Assembly (NCBI RefSeq): GCF_900199455.1
Contig: NZ_FZQR01000038.1
Span: 1 to 40,907 of the forward strand
DNA length: 40,907 nucleotides
Direction: 5' to 3'
DNA from: Mesorhizobium carmichaelinearum
GTDB taxonomy: Bacteria > Pseudomonadota > Alphaproteobacteria > Rhizobiales > Rhizobiaceae
Positions 24,391 through 32,340 of this stretch are shown here, piece after piece. The stretch's first letter is position 1, and each line of letters begins with the position of its first letter. Both the position numbers and the translations under genes were made by a program. The notes beneath the pieces are model-generated. The model saw only the letters and a list, made by a program, of their open reading frames with translations, was not told the origin of the DNA and searched no databases.

Positions 24391-24903
24391 TCAGATAACC
24401 CGCAACACGCTGAGCGCGAGCCGTGGCTCGGCGGCCTGCACTCGCGTAAAGTCACCATCACAGGTGAGCACGTGCAGGTCGCGCTCGAACCCTTGAGCGC
24501 AAATCCAAAGATCGTTCTCATTGATGCCCAGCCGCTTGCCGGTAGAGTGGTCGATCCAATCTTCGAGATAAGCGGGCGGCTTATTTCTGCTCGCCTTCGG
24601 CATGAACGTGCTCACCATGGCGGCCTTGAGATCGCCATATGTGACTGCAACCTGGGTATTGATCGAAAGCAGCGCGCGGGACTGTGCTGCTGCAAGCACC
24701 TGACTGGCATGTGGTGGCGTGCGGCCATGGATTTTCTGGACGCTTACGACGCCCGTGCGGATTTCGCCGATGCTTACGGCCGAGAGATATTGGAGGTCAT
24801 CGTCACTCATGGCGTCGATCGCTGCAGCGACGGTCGCGTGCAGCACATGCGCGGGGTCCACAAGGGCGATCAAAACCGAGGTGTCAAGCAGATACCCGGT
24901 CAT
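24391..24903 (-). CDS. PIN-domain ribonuclease, VapC-like
   Basis: A 170-residue PIN nuclease. The acidic active-site residues are present: D7 in YLLDTSVLIAL, E47 in VSIGEIRTG, D131 in INENDLWICAQ and D149 or D151 in LTCDGDFTRV. These coordinate Mg2+ or Mn2+ for RNA cleavage. It is longer than typical VapC toxins (about 130 aa) because of a linker around residues 60-115. No VapB-like antitoxin is adjacent. The gene instead starts three bases after the N6-methylase stop, as the last gene of the merR-methylase-PIN operon. It could be an RNase effector of that module or a conventional toxin controlled from elsewhere. Confidence 0.88.
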   Translation of the reverse strand: MTGYLLDTSVLIALVDPAHVLHATVAAAIDAMSDDDLQYLSAVSIGEIRTGVVSVQKIHGRTPPHASQVLAAAQSRALLSINTQVAVTYGDLKAAMVSTFMPKASRNKPPAYLEDWIDHSTGKRLGINENDLWICAQGFERDLHVLTCDGDFTRVQAAEPRLALSVLRVI

Positions 24904-24906
24904 TGA

Positions 24907-27393
24907 TCAGCCGATGTAGGCGCGCAGCGCGTCGGCTTCGCTCTGGGGCAAGGGCTCGAAGACGCTTTTCACCCAATTGCCGCTGAATCGTTCTCGGTTG
25001 CCATCGAGGGTCTCGGCGAGCGAGAGGCCGGGCGCTGCCTCCAGCCCAGGCCAACCTTCCCATGGGTGCGCGACCGGCCGCCGCGCGCCCTCAAAGAAGC
25101 GCAGCAATTCGCGCTCGAGCCGGACCGGGAGCGCGTAGTTCGCAAGGACCGCACCATCGATCTCTGCGAGGAGGCGCTGAAGCGCAGCATCACCGTCAAA
25201 GGTAAGTGGATCTTGCGACAGCCGCTCGATATACGTCGCGGCCATCTCACTGATCTCGGGCGGCAGATGATTGGGGAGCGGAATGTCGCGTAGCGTCGTC
25301 AACCGGTACCGTTGGTCCGAGGTGAATACCGTCGCGAAGGCATTCGCAACGGGACCATTGACCACGGCCATCAACGCGAGCAGATGTTTGTCGCTCACGC
25401 CCTCCTTCGGCCATGCACCAATGAATTGCTGGGAGCAGACCAGTCCATCTGCATCGAAGCTAGCCGCCAGCCGCCAGGAATAACGGCTGAGACGCACACC
25501 GTTGATAATGAGCTTGGTCTGGTCCCACGGTAGCTTGTAAGCGCCACCGCGCGCCGATTCCGGCCGGCAATCCAGCCATACGGGATGTTGAGGCTTGAAC
25601 TGCGTATGTCCGTTGACACTATGCAGACCGGGTTCAAAGCCGCGCTGAGGCTCGCGGCTCCAGGCGCTCGCCTGCGGACCCGACCATTCGATGCCGCGAT
25701 GCAGTTCGAGACGATCCCCAAGCCTGGGTCGATCGGAAAGATAGGCCCAGATCTCGTGGAGAGCTGGCACCCATAGATCGCCATTTGGCGTGTCCGGCAC
25801 CCACCGGGTCAGCGACCGGCTGCGGGTGATTACGCCCGCCTTAAGGAACGGCAGACGGTCGCGCAAGGTGACTTGACTGGAGCGGATTGTGATCCGGGCT
25901 TCGTCCGCAACCGTCCGTGGGTCTCGGGCGATCAATAGGGAGGCCGCGGTACGCGATGCGGAAAACACATCGTCGGGAATCTCTACGATTTCAACCGAAG
26001 TATAGCGGCTCTCGATCAAGGCTCGCACCTTGCGATAGCGCTTTTCGACAATGAAGCTTGAGGGAAGGACGAAGCCGATGCCGGCCGGTTGCGCGGCAAG
26101 GACCTCTTCCAGCACCGCGATCGGCTTGGAAACATCGTTTTGCGCGATCGCGCTGCTGCGTTCATCGGCATCGAAATCCTCGAAAGGCGGATTGCAGATG
26201 ACAAAAGTGTCGGCCGTAATCCGCTTCCGCAGCCGATCGCCGACGAACAGGTCGGCCTGCTGGATGTCCCAGCCATTGTGATTGGGATAGTCGGCAAGGA
26301 TCAGCGACAGCTTGGCGACTTCACAGGCGAATTCGTCGACTTCGTCGCCCGCGAGACGTGCGATCAGGAAGCGATGCCGCTCCTCATCGTTCCACTCAAG
26401 CGGCAACGCGGCGCGCAGCTGCCTGAGCGCTGCCACGAGCAGCACGCCGGCACCGGTAAATGGTTCGTAGACGCGGACACAATCGGGATTGCGCCAAAGT
26501 TCGAGGCGCCGGACGATATGCTCGGCCATCTGCCGCGGCGTACTGTGCGTGCCGAACGCCGCACGCGCTTCCGACGTAACGAAGGTATTCTCATAGACGA
26601 ATGCGAGGTCATCGGCCGAAATGTTACGGAAATTGATGCCGGCGCGGATGCCTTCCCATACGGTTTCTAGGCGCGCGCGATCGCGCAGCGAGGGCGCGAG
26701 GGTGCCCAGACCATAATAAAGGTCGATCCCGCGCAACACATCATCAACACTGCCACCCGCCCAATTCGCTGCCGACTCGTGTCCGCGATCGGTCAGGATC
26801 TTGGCGGCGAGGAACCGGAAGGTCGCTTGGAACAACAAGCGCGCATCCATGGCCGGGCGCCCCCGGACGTCGATTACGCCAGCGAGTGTTTCGCGCAGCA
26901 AGGCATCGAGCTTGACATGCACCTCGCCTTCGATCGCGATCATCAGGCCCATGTCGATGAAGTCGAATTGCCGGCCAGCCAGTGGCTCAGCATCGATCGC
27001 CTTGGCACGATGGATAGCGCGCGGGCTCCAATGCTCGGCGTGGCGTGCGAAGAGGTCGCCCAGAGCATCGATCGTGACGACGGCCATGCGGCTCGCCGGC
27101 TTGCTCGCGTGGACTTGCCACAATTCGACGAGCTCGCCAGCCACGGCGAAGATCATCGGTGCCCCGAGTGCCCGCAGTCCGGTCAGGTCGGATCCATCCG
27201 ACCCGGTCTCGACCACGCCGAAGGCCGCCGTCCGATAGGATGGCGGCGTTTGGGTGAATGCGGCAAATGCCACCTGGCGGGTTTCACCGGCCGGCGAAAG
27301 GACGTCGGCAAAACTATAGTCCGAGAGGAGCGCTTCGGCTGGGTAGCCGAGGCCGCCCAATTCCCTGACAATGGCGGCGATCGCGGGAGTCAT
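24907..27393 (-). CDS. N6-adenine DNA methylase, 828 aa, HsdM/type IIG-like
   Basis: The central methyltransferase domain (about residues 240-480) has the pre-domain signature FVYENTFVTSEARAAFGTH, the SAM motif YEPFTGAGVLL (310-319) and the catalytic NPPF at 401-404 in FVICNPPFEDF. The C-terminal third (about 540-800) looks like a target-recognition region followed by a helical tail. The N-terminal about 170 residues (AFGVVETGSDGS, then RALGAPMIFAVAGELVELWQ) have the outline of a nuclease-like fold, but I cannot find a convincing PD-ExK lysine. The enzyme would methylate adenine N6 in a specific sequence. Translation is coupled to the upstream MerR-like gene (4-bp overlap), and the PIN gene follows. 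No separate restriction endonuclease gene is nearby. Confidence 0.85.
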   Translation of the reverse strand: MTPAIAAIVRELGGLGYPAEALLSDYSFADVLSPAGETRQVAFAAFTQTPPSYRTAAFGVVETGSDGSDLTGLRALGAPMIFAVAGELVELWQVHASKPASRMAVVTIDALGDLFARHAEHWSPRAIHRAKAIDAEPLAGRQFDFIDMGLMIAIEGEVHVKLDALLRETLAGVIDVRGRPAMDARLLFQATFRFLAAKILTDRGHESAANWAGGSVDDVLRGIDLYYGLGTLAPSLRDRARLETVWEGIRAGINFRNISADDLAFVYENTFVTSEARAAFGTHSTPRQMAEHIVRRLELWRNPDCVRVYEPFTGAGVLLVAALRQLRAALPLEWNDEERHRFLIARLAGDEVDEFACEVAKLSLILADYPNHNGWDIQQADLFVGDRLRKRITADTFVICNPPFEDFDADERSSAIAQNDVSKPIAVLEEVLAAQPAGIGFVLPSSFIVEKRYRKVRALIESRYTSVEIVEIPDDVFSASRTAASLLIARDPRTVADEARITIRSSQVTLRDRLPFLKAGVITRSRSLTRWVPDTPNGDLWVPALHEIWAYLSDRPRLGDRLELHRGIEWSGPQASAWSREPQRGFEPGLHSVNGHTQFKPQHPVWLDCRPESARGGAYKLPWDQTKLIINGVRLSRYSWRLAASFDADGLVCSQQFIGAWPKEGVSDKHLLALMAVVNGPVANAFATVFTSDQRYRLTTLRDIPLPNHLPPEISEMAATYIERLSQDPLTFDGDAALQRLLAEIDGAVLANYALPVRLERELLRFFEGARRPVAHPWEGWPGLEAAPGLSLAETLDGNRERFSGNWVKSVFEPLPQSEADALRAYIG

Positions 27394-27866
27394 GGCCTTC
27401 CACTTCCTGCCGCGCGGCGTTCGCTGACGTCGACTGGCGGAAATGCTAGACTTTGCTGAGCCTCCTCGGGCGCGACTTCAAGGAGCGCGAGACGAAGCGC
27501 GGTGACGATCGGCTCAAGCGGAAGCGGGATCGCTGGACGCTCGAGATCATTATCCGACACGGTGTCAACGAAGGTGGCCCGCCCCTCGATTGGGCGCACC
27601 AGAAGGTGGCCCCGGGCAAGCCTAATCCACTGGGGCGAGTTGCAAATGTCGAAGATGTCGCGCTCGGCGGCGCGTAGCGCTCCAACGGTAAGACCAAGGT
27701 CTTCGACGAGCACCCGCACTACCGTCAGGCCGAGTAATTGCCCAGGCCGGAACACGGGCGCATGTCCCTTGAGACCTCGGAGTGAAGGCAGCGCCTGCCG
27801 CCAGTGGCGGAGCGTTTCCTGTGTGATACCGACCACATGTCGGACTTGGCTCGGCGTGTAGCGCAT
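27390..27866 (-). CDS. MerR-like DNA-binding regulator
   Basis: A 158-residue protein. The N-terminal helix-turn-helix with MerR-type layout covers about residues 1-70 (MRYTPSQVRHVVGITQETLR, HWRQALPSLRG, FRPGQLLGLTVVRVLVEDLG). A short middle helix is followed by a Leu-rich region (LEPIVTALRLALLEVAPEEA) that could dimerise. It is the first gene of the operon and overlaps the methylase start by four bases. A dyad 12 bp upstream of its start (27879-27894) is a natural candidate operator, so autoregulation is likely. It may alternatively be a sequence-sensing subunit of the methylase module. Confidence 0.75.
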   Translation of the reverse strand: MRYTPSQVRHVVGITQETLRHWRQALPSLRGLKGHAPVFRPGQLLGLTVVRVLVEDLGLTVGALRAAERDIFDICNSPQWIRLARGHLLVRPIEGRATFVDTVSDNDLERPAIPLPLEPIVTALRLALLEVAPEEAQQSLAFPPVDVSERRAAGSGRP

Positions 27867-27878
27867 TACCCGATCGAT

Positions 27879-27894
27879 TTGTTGTTCACAACAA
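27879..27894. promoter_or_regulatory. Dyad upstream of the merR-methylase-PIN operon
   Basis: TTGTTGTTCACAACAA has two perfectly complementary 7-bp arms around a 2-bp centre. It ends 12 bases before the MerR-like start codon. MerR-family regulators bind such dyads, usually between -35 and -10. Here the position would place it at or near the -10 or transcription start, consistent with repression. No strong Shine-Dalgarno lies between dyad and ATG. Confidence 0.55.
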
Positions 27895-27932
27895 GATAGC
27901 TGGCCTTTGCGCGCCGATCCAGTGGTTTCATT

Positions 27933-28750
27933 GGTACTGTAACGTTAACCGCCAGTCGATTTCCGCCTGCGATGAATGGGCATGAGGAACATTGCTCGTG
28001 ATCGACTTTATCGCCGCCACAGATTTCCGGTTGAGGTGATCGCCCATGCGGTCTGGCTGTATTTCAGGTTTCCGCTCAGTCTGCGAATGGTCGAAGATCT
28101 GTTGGCAGTCCGTGGCATTGTCGTTTCCCACCAGACAGTGAGGCTCTGGCGGAGAAATTCGGCAGGCACTTTGCCAATGACATCCGCAGGTGTTCGGCCG
28201 GAAAGCTGGGGGACAAATGGCACCTTGATGAGGTCGTCGTCACCATTCGCGGACAGAAGCAATGGCTGTGGCGTGCCGTGGATCAGGACGGCTTCGTTCT
28301 CGACGTTCTGGTGCAAAGCCGCCGCAACGCCAAGGCTGCCAGGCGTCTCATGCGAAAGCTTGTGAAGGGTCAAGGCCGATCACCGCGTGTGATGATCACT
28401 GACAAGCTTCGATCCTACGGCGCAGCCAGGCGCCAGATCATGCCGGGTGTCGAACATCGCTCCCACAAGGGCTTGAATAACCGGGCAGAGAATTCTCATC
28501 AGCCGATCCGACGACGGGAGAGAACCATGAAGCGCTTCAAGTCGGCACGCCAACTTCAGCGCTTCGTCTCCATCCACGACCCGATTGCCAACCTGTTCCA
28601 CATTCCGCGCCACGACATACCATCAGACCATCATCGCGAATTGCGAGCCGCTGCCATGCGCATGTGGAACGAGATCGCATGCCTTGAGGCCGCCTGAAAT
28701 AGAGAGAGCCCGAGAGAACTTTGACCACGCGTCGTTAAGTTTACAGTGCC
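27933..28750 (+). mobile_element. Second IS6-family insertion sequence, 818 bp
   Basis: The ends are GGTACTGTAACGTTAA (27933-27948) and TTAAGTTTACAGTGCC (28735-28750), 16-bp inverted repeats with three mismatches. It encodes one transposase rightward. The flanking 8 bp differ (GTTTCATT and AAAGCAAC), so no target duplication is seen. It belongs to a different IS6 subgroup from the copy at 1402-2221, since ends and protein are dissimilar. Confidence 0.85.
27976..28697 (+). pseudogene. IS6-family transposase, frameshifted
   Basis: The N-terminal frame reads RHRFPVEVIAHAVWLYFRF, then SHQTVRLW. After a one-base loss near 28151 (TGGGCG to TGGCG) the protein continues in another frame as AEKFGRHFANDIRRC. 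Catalytic residues are D in DKWHLDEVVVTI, D in PRVMITDKLRSYG and E in NNRAENSHQPIRRRE. Reconstructed length is about 240 residues, normal for IS6. The stop at 28697 lies 53 bp before the right repeat. Without recoding or error correction the gene is inactive. Confidence 0.85.
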
Positions 28751-28930
28751 AAAGCAACAAATGCGTTGGTCTCAGCATGGAGCCCACATGCAGATGCAGG
28801 TGCGAACCGCCGAAAAGAATGGTGAGCTTCGCGATCGACTTCGCGCGAGATTTCGCCAGTCAGAGCCGCAGGTGCCTTGACTTTTCAACCCCAAACCGCC
28901 TCTACTTCGAGCCGCATAACCGCAGAGAAA

Positions 28931-29824
28931 TTACCGGTCTCTATTCCGTGGAGGTTCCGCTAGATACTCTCCCGTTTCGCGGATTTCCAGCTCATTGCGT
29001 TGGATGCGCGCCAATGCGTCTGAGCCCAGTCTTGAGACCGTAAGCGCGACAAGAATGTTCGCGATGACATAAGCGCCGGCAACGGAGTCTGGGAAGGCGT
29101 AACTTCGTGCCGTCATGAGGAAAAAATGGTCCGAATGCCGGGCGATGGGAGCGTTCTCGCTGTCGGTGACTGCAATAATCGTCGCTCCTTGGGCTTTTGC
29201 ATTTTTCGCCACGTCAAACGTGACTCGGCTATAGGGGTAGGAAGTAAAACCGATGACCACGTCATCTTGCGTGAGGTCATCGAGTTCCAATCCTGATCCC
29301 CCACCGGTGTCGAGCAGGTAAGTGTTTGGTTTTGCCTTCCGCAACGAATAGGAAAGCGAATAGGCAGGGGCAAAGAAGGGGCGGCGGCCGATCACATAAA
29401 TTCGTGAAGCTTCGACCAAGGCATTTACCGCCGCTTCAAGCTGCTTCTCGCTCAGCGCGGTAACCGCGACTCTTTGCGCCTCAATTTCCCTCTCGGCGAA
29501 TTGGGCAGCAAACCCAAGTGCACCTTCCTTCTGGCCAAGAGCTACAAGCTCCGCAGCGCGGCCCTTGTTGCTGCCCTGACCGTTTATCAATTCAGCAATA
29601 TGGACCTCGCGGAATTCGTCGAAACCCTTAAAACCAAGGTTCTGCGCCAACCGCACCAGCGTTACCGAAGGCACCCCGGCGCGTTTAGCAAGCTCGCGCA
29701 TGGAGCGGAAGGGTATCTCGTCGCGGTGGGCAATCAGGAACTGGATCGCAGTAGCCGCAGGCCCACGAGCTTCCGGCATGAGCTGCCGCAACTTCGCGTC
29801 TATATCGGGCGGTTTGGGACTCAT
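28931..29824 (-). CDS. RpiR/MurR-family transcriptional regulator
   Basis: A regulator of about 297 residues. The N-terminal RpiR-type HTH covers about residues 1-75 (ATAIQFLIAHRDEIPF, RAGVPSVTLVRLAQNLGFKG). A SIS domain at about 115-250 (SRIYVIGRRPFFAPAYSLSY, TQDDVVIGFTSYPYS, GATIIAVTDSENAPIA) normally binds a phosphorylated sugar or other effector. The start at 29824 is chosen by homology length; upstream in-frame starts at 29842 and 29890 exist and none has a strong Shine-Dalgarno. It is divergent from hyuAB. A 36-bp site 58 bp upstream of its start recurs before the aminotransferase at 34278, so it probably controls both units. Confidence 0.88.
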   Translation of the reverse strand: MSPKPPDIDAKLRQLMPEARGPAATAIQFLIAHRDEIPFRSMRELAKRAGVPSVTLVRLAQNLGFKGFDEFREVHIAELINGQGSNKGRAAELVALGQKEGALGFAAQFAEREIEAQRVAVTALSEKQLEAAVNALVEASRIYVIGRRPFFAPAYSLSYSLRKAKPNTYLLDTGGGSGLELDDLTQDDVVIGFTSYPYSRVTFDVAKNAKAQGATIIAVTDSENAPIARHSDHFFLMTARSYAFPDSVAGAYVIANILVALTVSRLGSDALARIQRNELEIRETGEYLAEPPRNRDR

Positions 29825-29881
29825 GAATCTAAGATTCCGCATTGACGACCACACGCTGCCACGATTCTCACGCAGAAGCAA

Positions 29882-29917
29882 TTGATCCACATTGACGACT
29901 GATGAACTATATGATCC
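29882..29917. promoter_or_regulatory. Candidate RpiR operator, copy 1
   Basis: A 36-bp site beginning TTGATCC and ending TATGATCC, with TTGAC starting three bases after the first TGATCC. The same elements at the same spacing, preceded in both cases by AGCA, occur at 34214-34249. It lies between the divergent RpiR gene and hyuA. The TGATCC half-sites occur as a direct pair 28 bp apart. Confidence 0.55.
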
Positions 29918-29924
29918 AATGGTA

Positions 29925-30271
29925 TTGTCACGGCAAGATGGAGCACCTCAGGCCCGCCGAAGTTGGAAAGGCTACAAGTAATGACTTTGGCGGAAGGACA
30001 TCGAGGGAGGAAAATATCGTGAAGCGAAGAATATTGGGCTGACATTGCGCTGCTGCCGGCCCTTATCATGACCGCCGGGCGGCGGAGCCTTTCAACGGCG
30101 TATTCGGGGGGAGCGAAGTAGTCTCACTCCCTTGCGGACGGTCTTTGTTGATGGATCCTACGTGATGGACCTTACAATGCAGAATGTCGGCAGAACACTT
30201 CGGATTTATGCGGAGACTAGCTGAACTTGCATGTCACCCCGCTGGATGAACAAAGCGTAGGAGAAAAGGAA
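29925..30271. other. Leader region of hyuAB with a possible gene relic
   Basis: About 350 bp between the operator and hyuA. It contains GGGAGGAAA before a GTG that opens only eight codons, so a gene start may have been truncated. A plus-strand frame at about 30115-30224 reads SSLTPLRTVFVDGSYVM, resembling the C-terminal strand region of amidohydrolases. Both suggest a deleted hydrolase gene between the promoter and hyuA. The evidence is weak. Confidence 0.3.
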
Positions 30272-32335
30272 GTGGCGAAAGAAACTTGGCGGGTTGGAAT
30301 TGATGTTGGCGGCACCTTCACCGACGTTGTTGCCGTCGGTTCCCGATCCGGCATTCGGATACATAAGACCGCATCTACGCCAGAAGATCCCTCCGTGGGT
30401 GTACTAGCGGGAGTTTCCGCGCTGGCGAGGAGCCAGGGTCTTACGATGAGGGAATTCCTCTCGGCATGCACCCACTTCGTCCATGGCACCACCGTCGCCA
30501 CCAACACGCTTCTCGAAGGAAAGGGTGCTAGGACGGGCATGCTCGTTACTCGAGGCTTCCGCGATACAATCGAGATCCGACGCGGCTTCCGCGAGAACGT
30601 ATGGGACTATCGGACGCCCTGGCCCGATGTGCTAGTGCCACGCTGGCTTCGCAGGCCGGTAACCGAACGCGTGCTGAAGGACGGATGCATCGAAGCTGAA
30701 GTCGATGAGGCGGATCTTGATGACGCCATCGCACGTTTCAACGCGGCGGGCGTTCAGGCGGTCGCCGTCTGCTTTATCAACAGCTACCTTAATGATGCCA
30801 ATGAAGAGCTTTGCGTTCGTTACCTCCGCGAGGCAATGCCGGATTGCTTTGTTTGCGGATCTGCGAAGCTCGCGGCGGTCATGGGCGAGTACGAACGTTC
30901 CTCGACGGCTGTCGTCAACGCCTATATCGGTCCAAGGGTCGTTCCCTATCTCCGACAGCTTGACGAACGCCTTAGTGAACTTGGGATGCCGAATAGGCTT
31001 CTTCTAGTTCAAAGCAACGGAGGCGCGGCATTTATTGACGATATAGAACAGCGCCCCGTTTCCCTGCTCCTCTCGGGACCGGCCGCTGGTGTCGGCGCGC
31101 TTGACTATTTCTCTGGGAAAGAAGGTCTTGGCGGCCTTCTTACTATGGAGATTGGCGGGACCAGTTGCGATGTGATGCTTTATGACCGGGGAAAGGTTGG
31201 TGAGACCACCCGGCTTGACATCGCTGGGTACCCCGCGATCACGGCGAGCGTTGAAATCAATACGGTCGGCACCGGGGGCGGCACGATCGCCTATGTCGAT
31301 GCTGGCGGCATGCTCCAGGTCGGACCGCAGGGAGCCGGCTCACGCCCAGGCCCGGCCTGCTACGGGCTTGGCGGAACGATGGCTACGGTCACCGATGCCC
31401 ACGTGGTGTTGGGGCGTCTGCGGCCCGGCGCCTACGCGGACGGATCCGTCAACATCCGCTCGGAACTCGCGCAGGAAGTGGTAGCCAAGCACGTGGCACA
31501 ACCGCTGGGCCTGACGGTAGAAGCGGCAGCGATCGGCATCATCCGCCTCGCCGAACAGAACATGCTGCACGCAATGGAGCGGATGTCTAGCGAGCGCGGC
31601 GTCAACCCCCAAACCCTGACGCTCGTTGCTTGCGGAGGCGCCGGAGCGCTGCACGCTGTGGCAGTCGCCCGGCTTCTGGGATGCCGGTCGGTGTTCGTAC
31701 CCCGGCTTGCCGGCGTCTTCTGCGCGTTTGGGATGTGCAACTCCAATATTCGATACGACCTCATTCAATCCTGCATGGTCGAGCTGTCGGATGATACGCT
31801 TGCGCGGATTTCCGAACAGGTTGCTAAGCGTGAGGACGAACAACGCGGCCGGCTTCTTGAAAGCTTCTCCAGCGAGGCAATCATCAGTGATTGCTTCTTG
31901 GAGCTGCGATATCGCGGCCAGCAATGGACAGTGCGCGTGCCGTTCTTCGTCGGTACGGACAGCAAGGAGACGCTGCGGCGTCGCTTCGAGCAAGAGTTCT
32001 CAAGCATCTATGGCTACGTGCAGGAACGCAATGAGTTACAGATCGTCGCCTTTCATCTTGTCGGCAAGGGCCGGTTTCCCGAGATGGCGCTGGAAGCCGC
32101 CGAAGCGTGCGCCGAAAGCCTGCAGGCAAGCAGCACACGCAGCGTTTGGATCGACTCTCGCGTTGGCTTCGTAGATGCACCTGCGTTCTCCCCCACAAAG
32201 CTCCATCCTGGGTCAAGGATAACAGGACCCGCCGTCATTGAGGAGCTGACCACGACCATTCTCCTCGGAGCGGCAGACGTGCTGCTGGTCGATGAGGGTG
32301 GAGACTATTCTATTCAACTTACTATTTCGGAGTGA
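30272..32335 (+). CDS. hyuA: Hydantoinase/oxoprolinase subunit A (ATP-dependent)
   Basis: A protein of about 687 residues of the HyuA family, ATP-dependent ring-opening amidohydrolases (N-methylhydantoinase, 5-oxoprolinase, acetone carboxylase relatives). An actin-like ATPase fold is shown by WRVGIDVGGTFTDVVAV at the N-terminus, FVHGTTVATNTLLEG, LLLSGPAAGVGALDYF, LTMEIGGTSCDVML and GTGGGTIAYVDAGGML. GPACYGLGG and VACGGAGALHAVAVARLLG follow. GTG at 30272 is preferred, with AGGAG plus AAGGAA upstream; an in-frame TTG at 30227 is the alternative. It would work as a complex with HyuB encoded next. The substrate cannot be read from the sequence; hydantoins, 5-oxoproline and lactams are the main options. 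Confidence 0.88.
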   Translation: MAKETWRVGIDVGGTFTDVVAVGSRSGIRIHKTASTPEDPSVGVLAGVSALARSQGLTMREFLSACTHFVHGTTVATNTLLEGKGARTGMLVTRGFRDTIEIRRGFRENVWDYRTPWPDVLVPRWLRRPVTERVLKDGCIEAEVDEADLDDAIARFNAAGVQAVAVCFINSYLNDANEELCVRYLREAMPDCFVCGSAKLAAVMGEYERSSTAVVNAYIGPRVVPYLRQLDERLSELGMPNRLLLVQSNGGAAFIDDIEQRPVSLLLSGPAAGVGALDYFSGKEGLGGLLTMEIGGTSCDVMLYDRGKVGETTRLDIAGYPAITASVEINTVGTGGGTIAYVDAGGMLQVGPQGAGSRPGPACYGLGGTMATVTDAHVVLGRLRPGAYADGSVNIRSELAQEVVAKHVAQPLGLTVEAAAIGIIRLAEQNMLHAMERMSSERGVNPQTLTLVACGGAGALHAVAVARLLGCRSVFVPRLAGVFCAFGMCNSNIRYDLIQSCMVELSDDTLARISEQVAKREDEQRGRLLESFSSEAIISDCFLELRYRGQQWTVRVPFFVGTDSKETLRRRFEQEFSSIYGYVQERNELQIVAFHLVGKGRFPEMALEAAEACAESLQASSTRSVWIDSRVGFVDAPAFSPTKLHPGSRITGPAVIEELTTTILLGAADVLLVDEGGDYSIQLTISE

Positions 32336-32340
32336 TGACT

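Noticed and set aside
24391..24903. Annotating the PIN gene as a standard VapBC pair
   Set aside because: No VapB-like antitoxin was found in the short gap or adjacent ORFs; the upstream partner is a methylase.
24907..27393. BREX PglX or type I HsdM identity for the methylase
   Set aside because: No other BREX or type I subunits are present and the length and flanking genes differ; only the generic N6-methylase assignment is supported.
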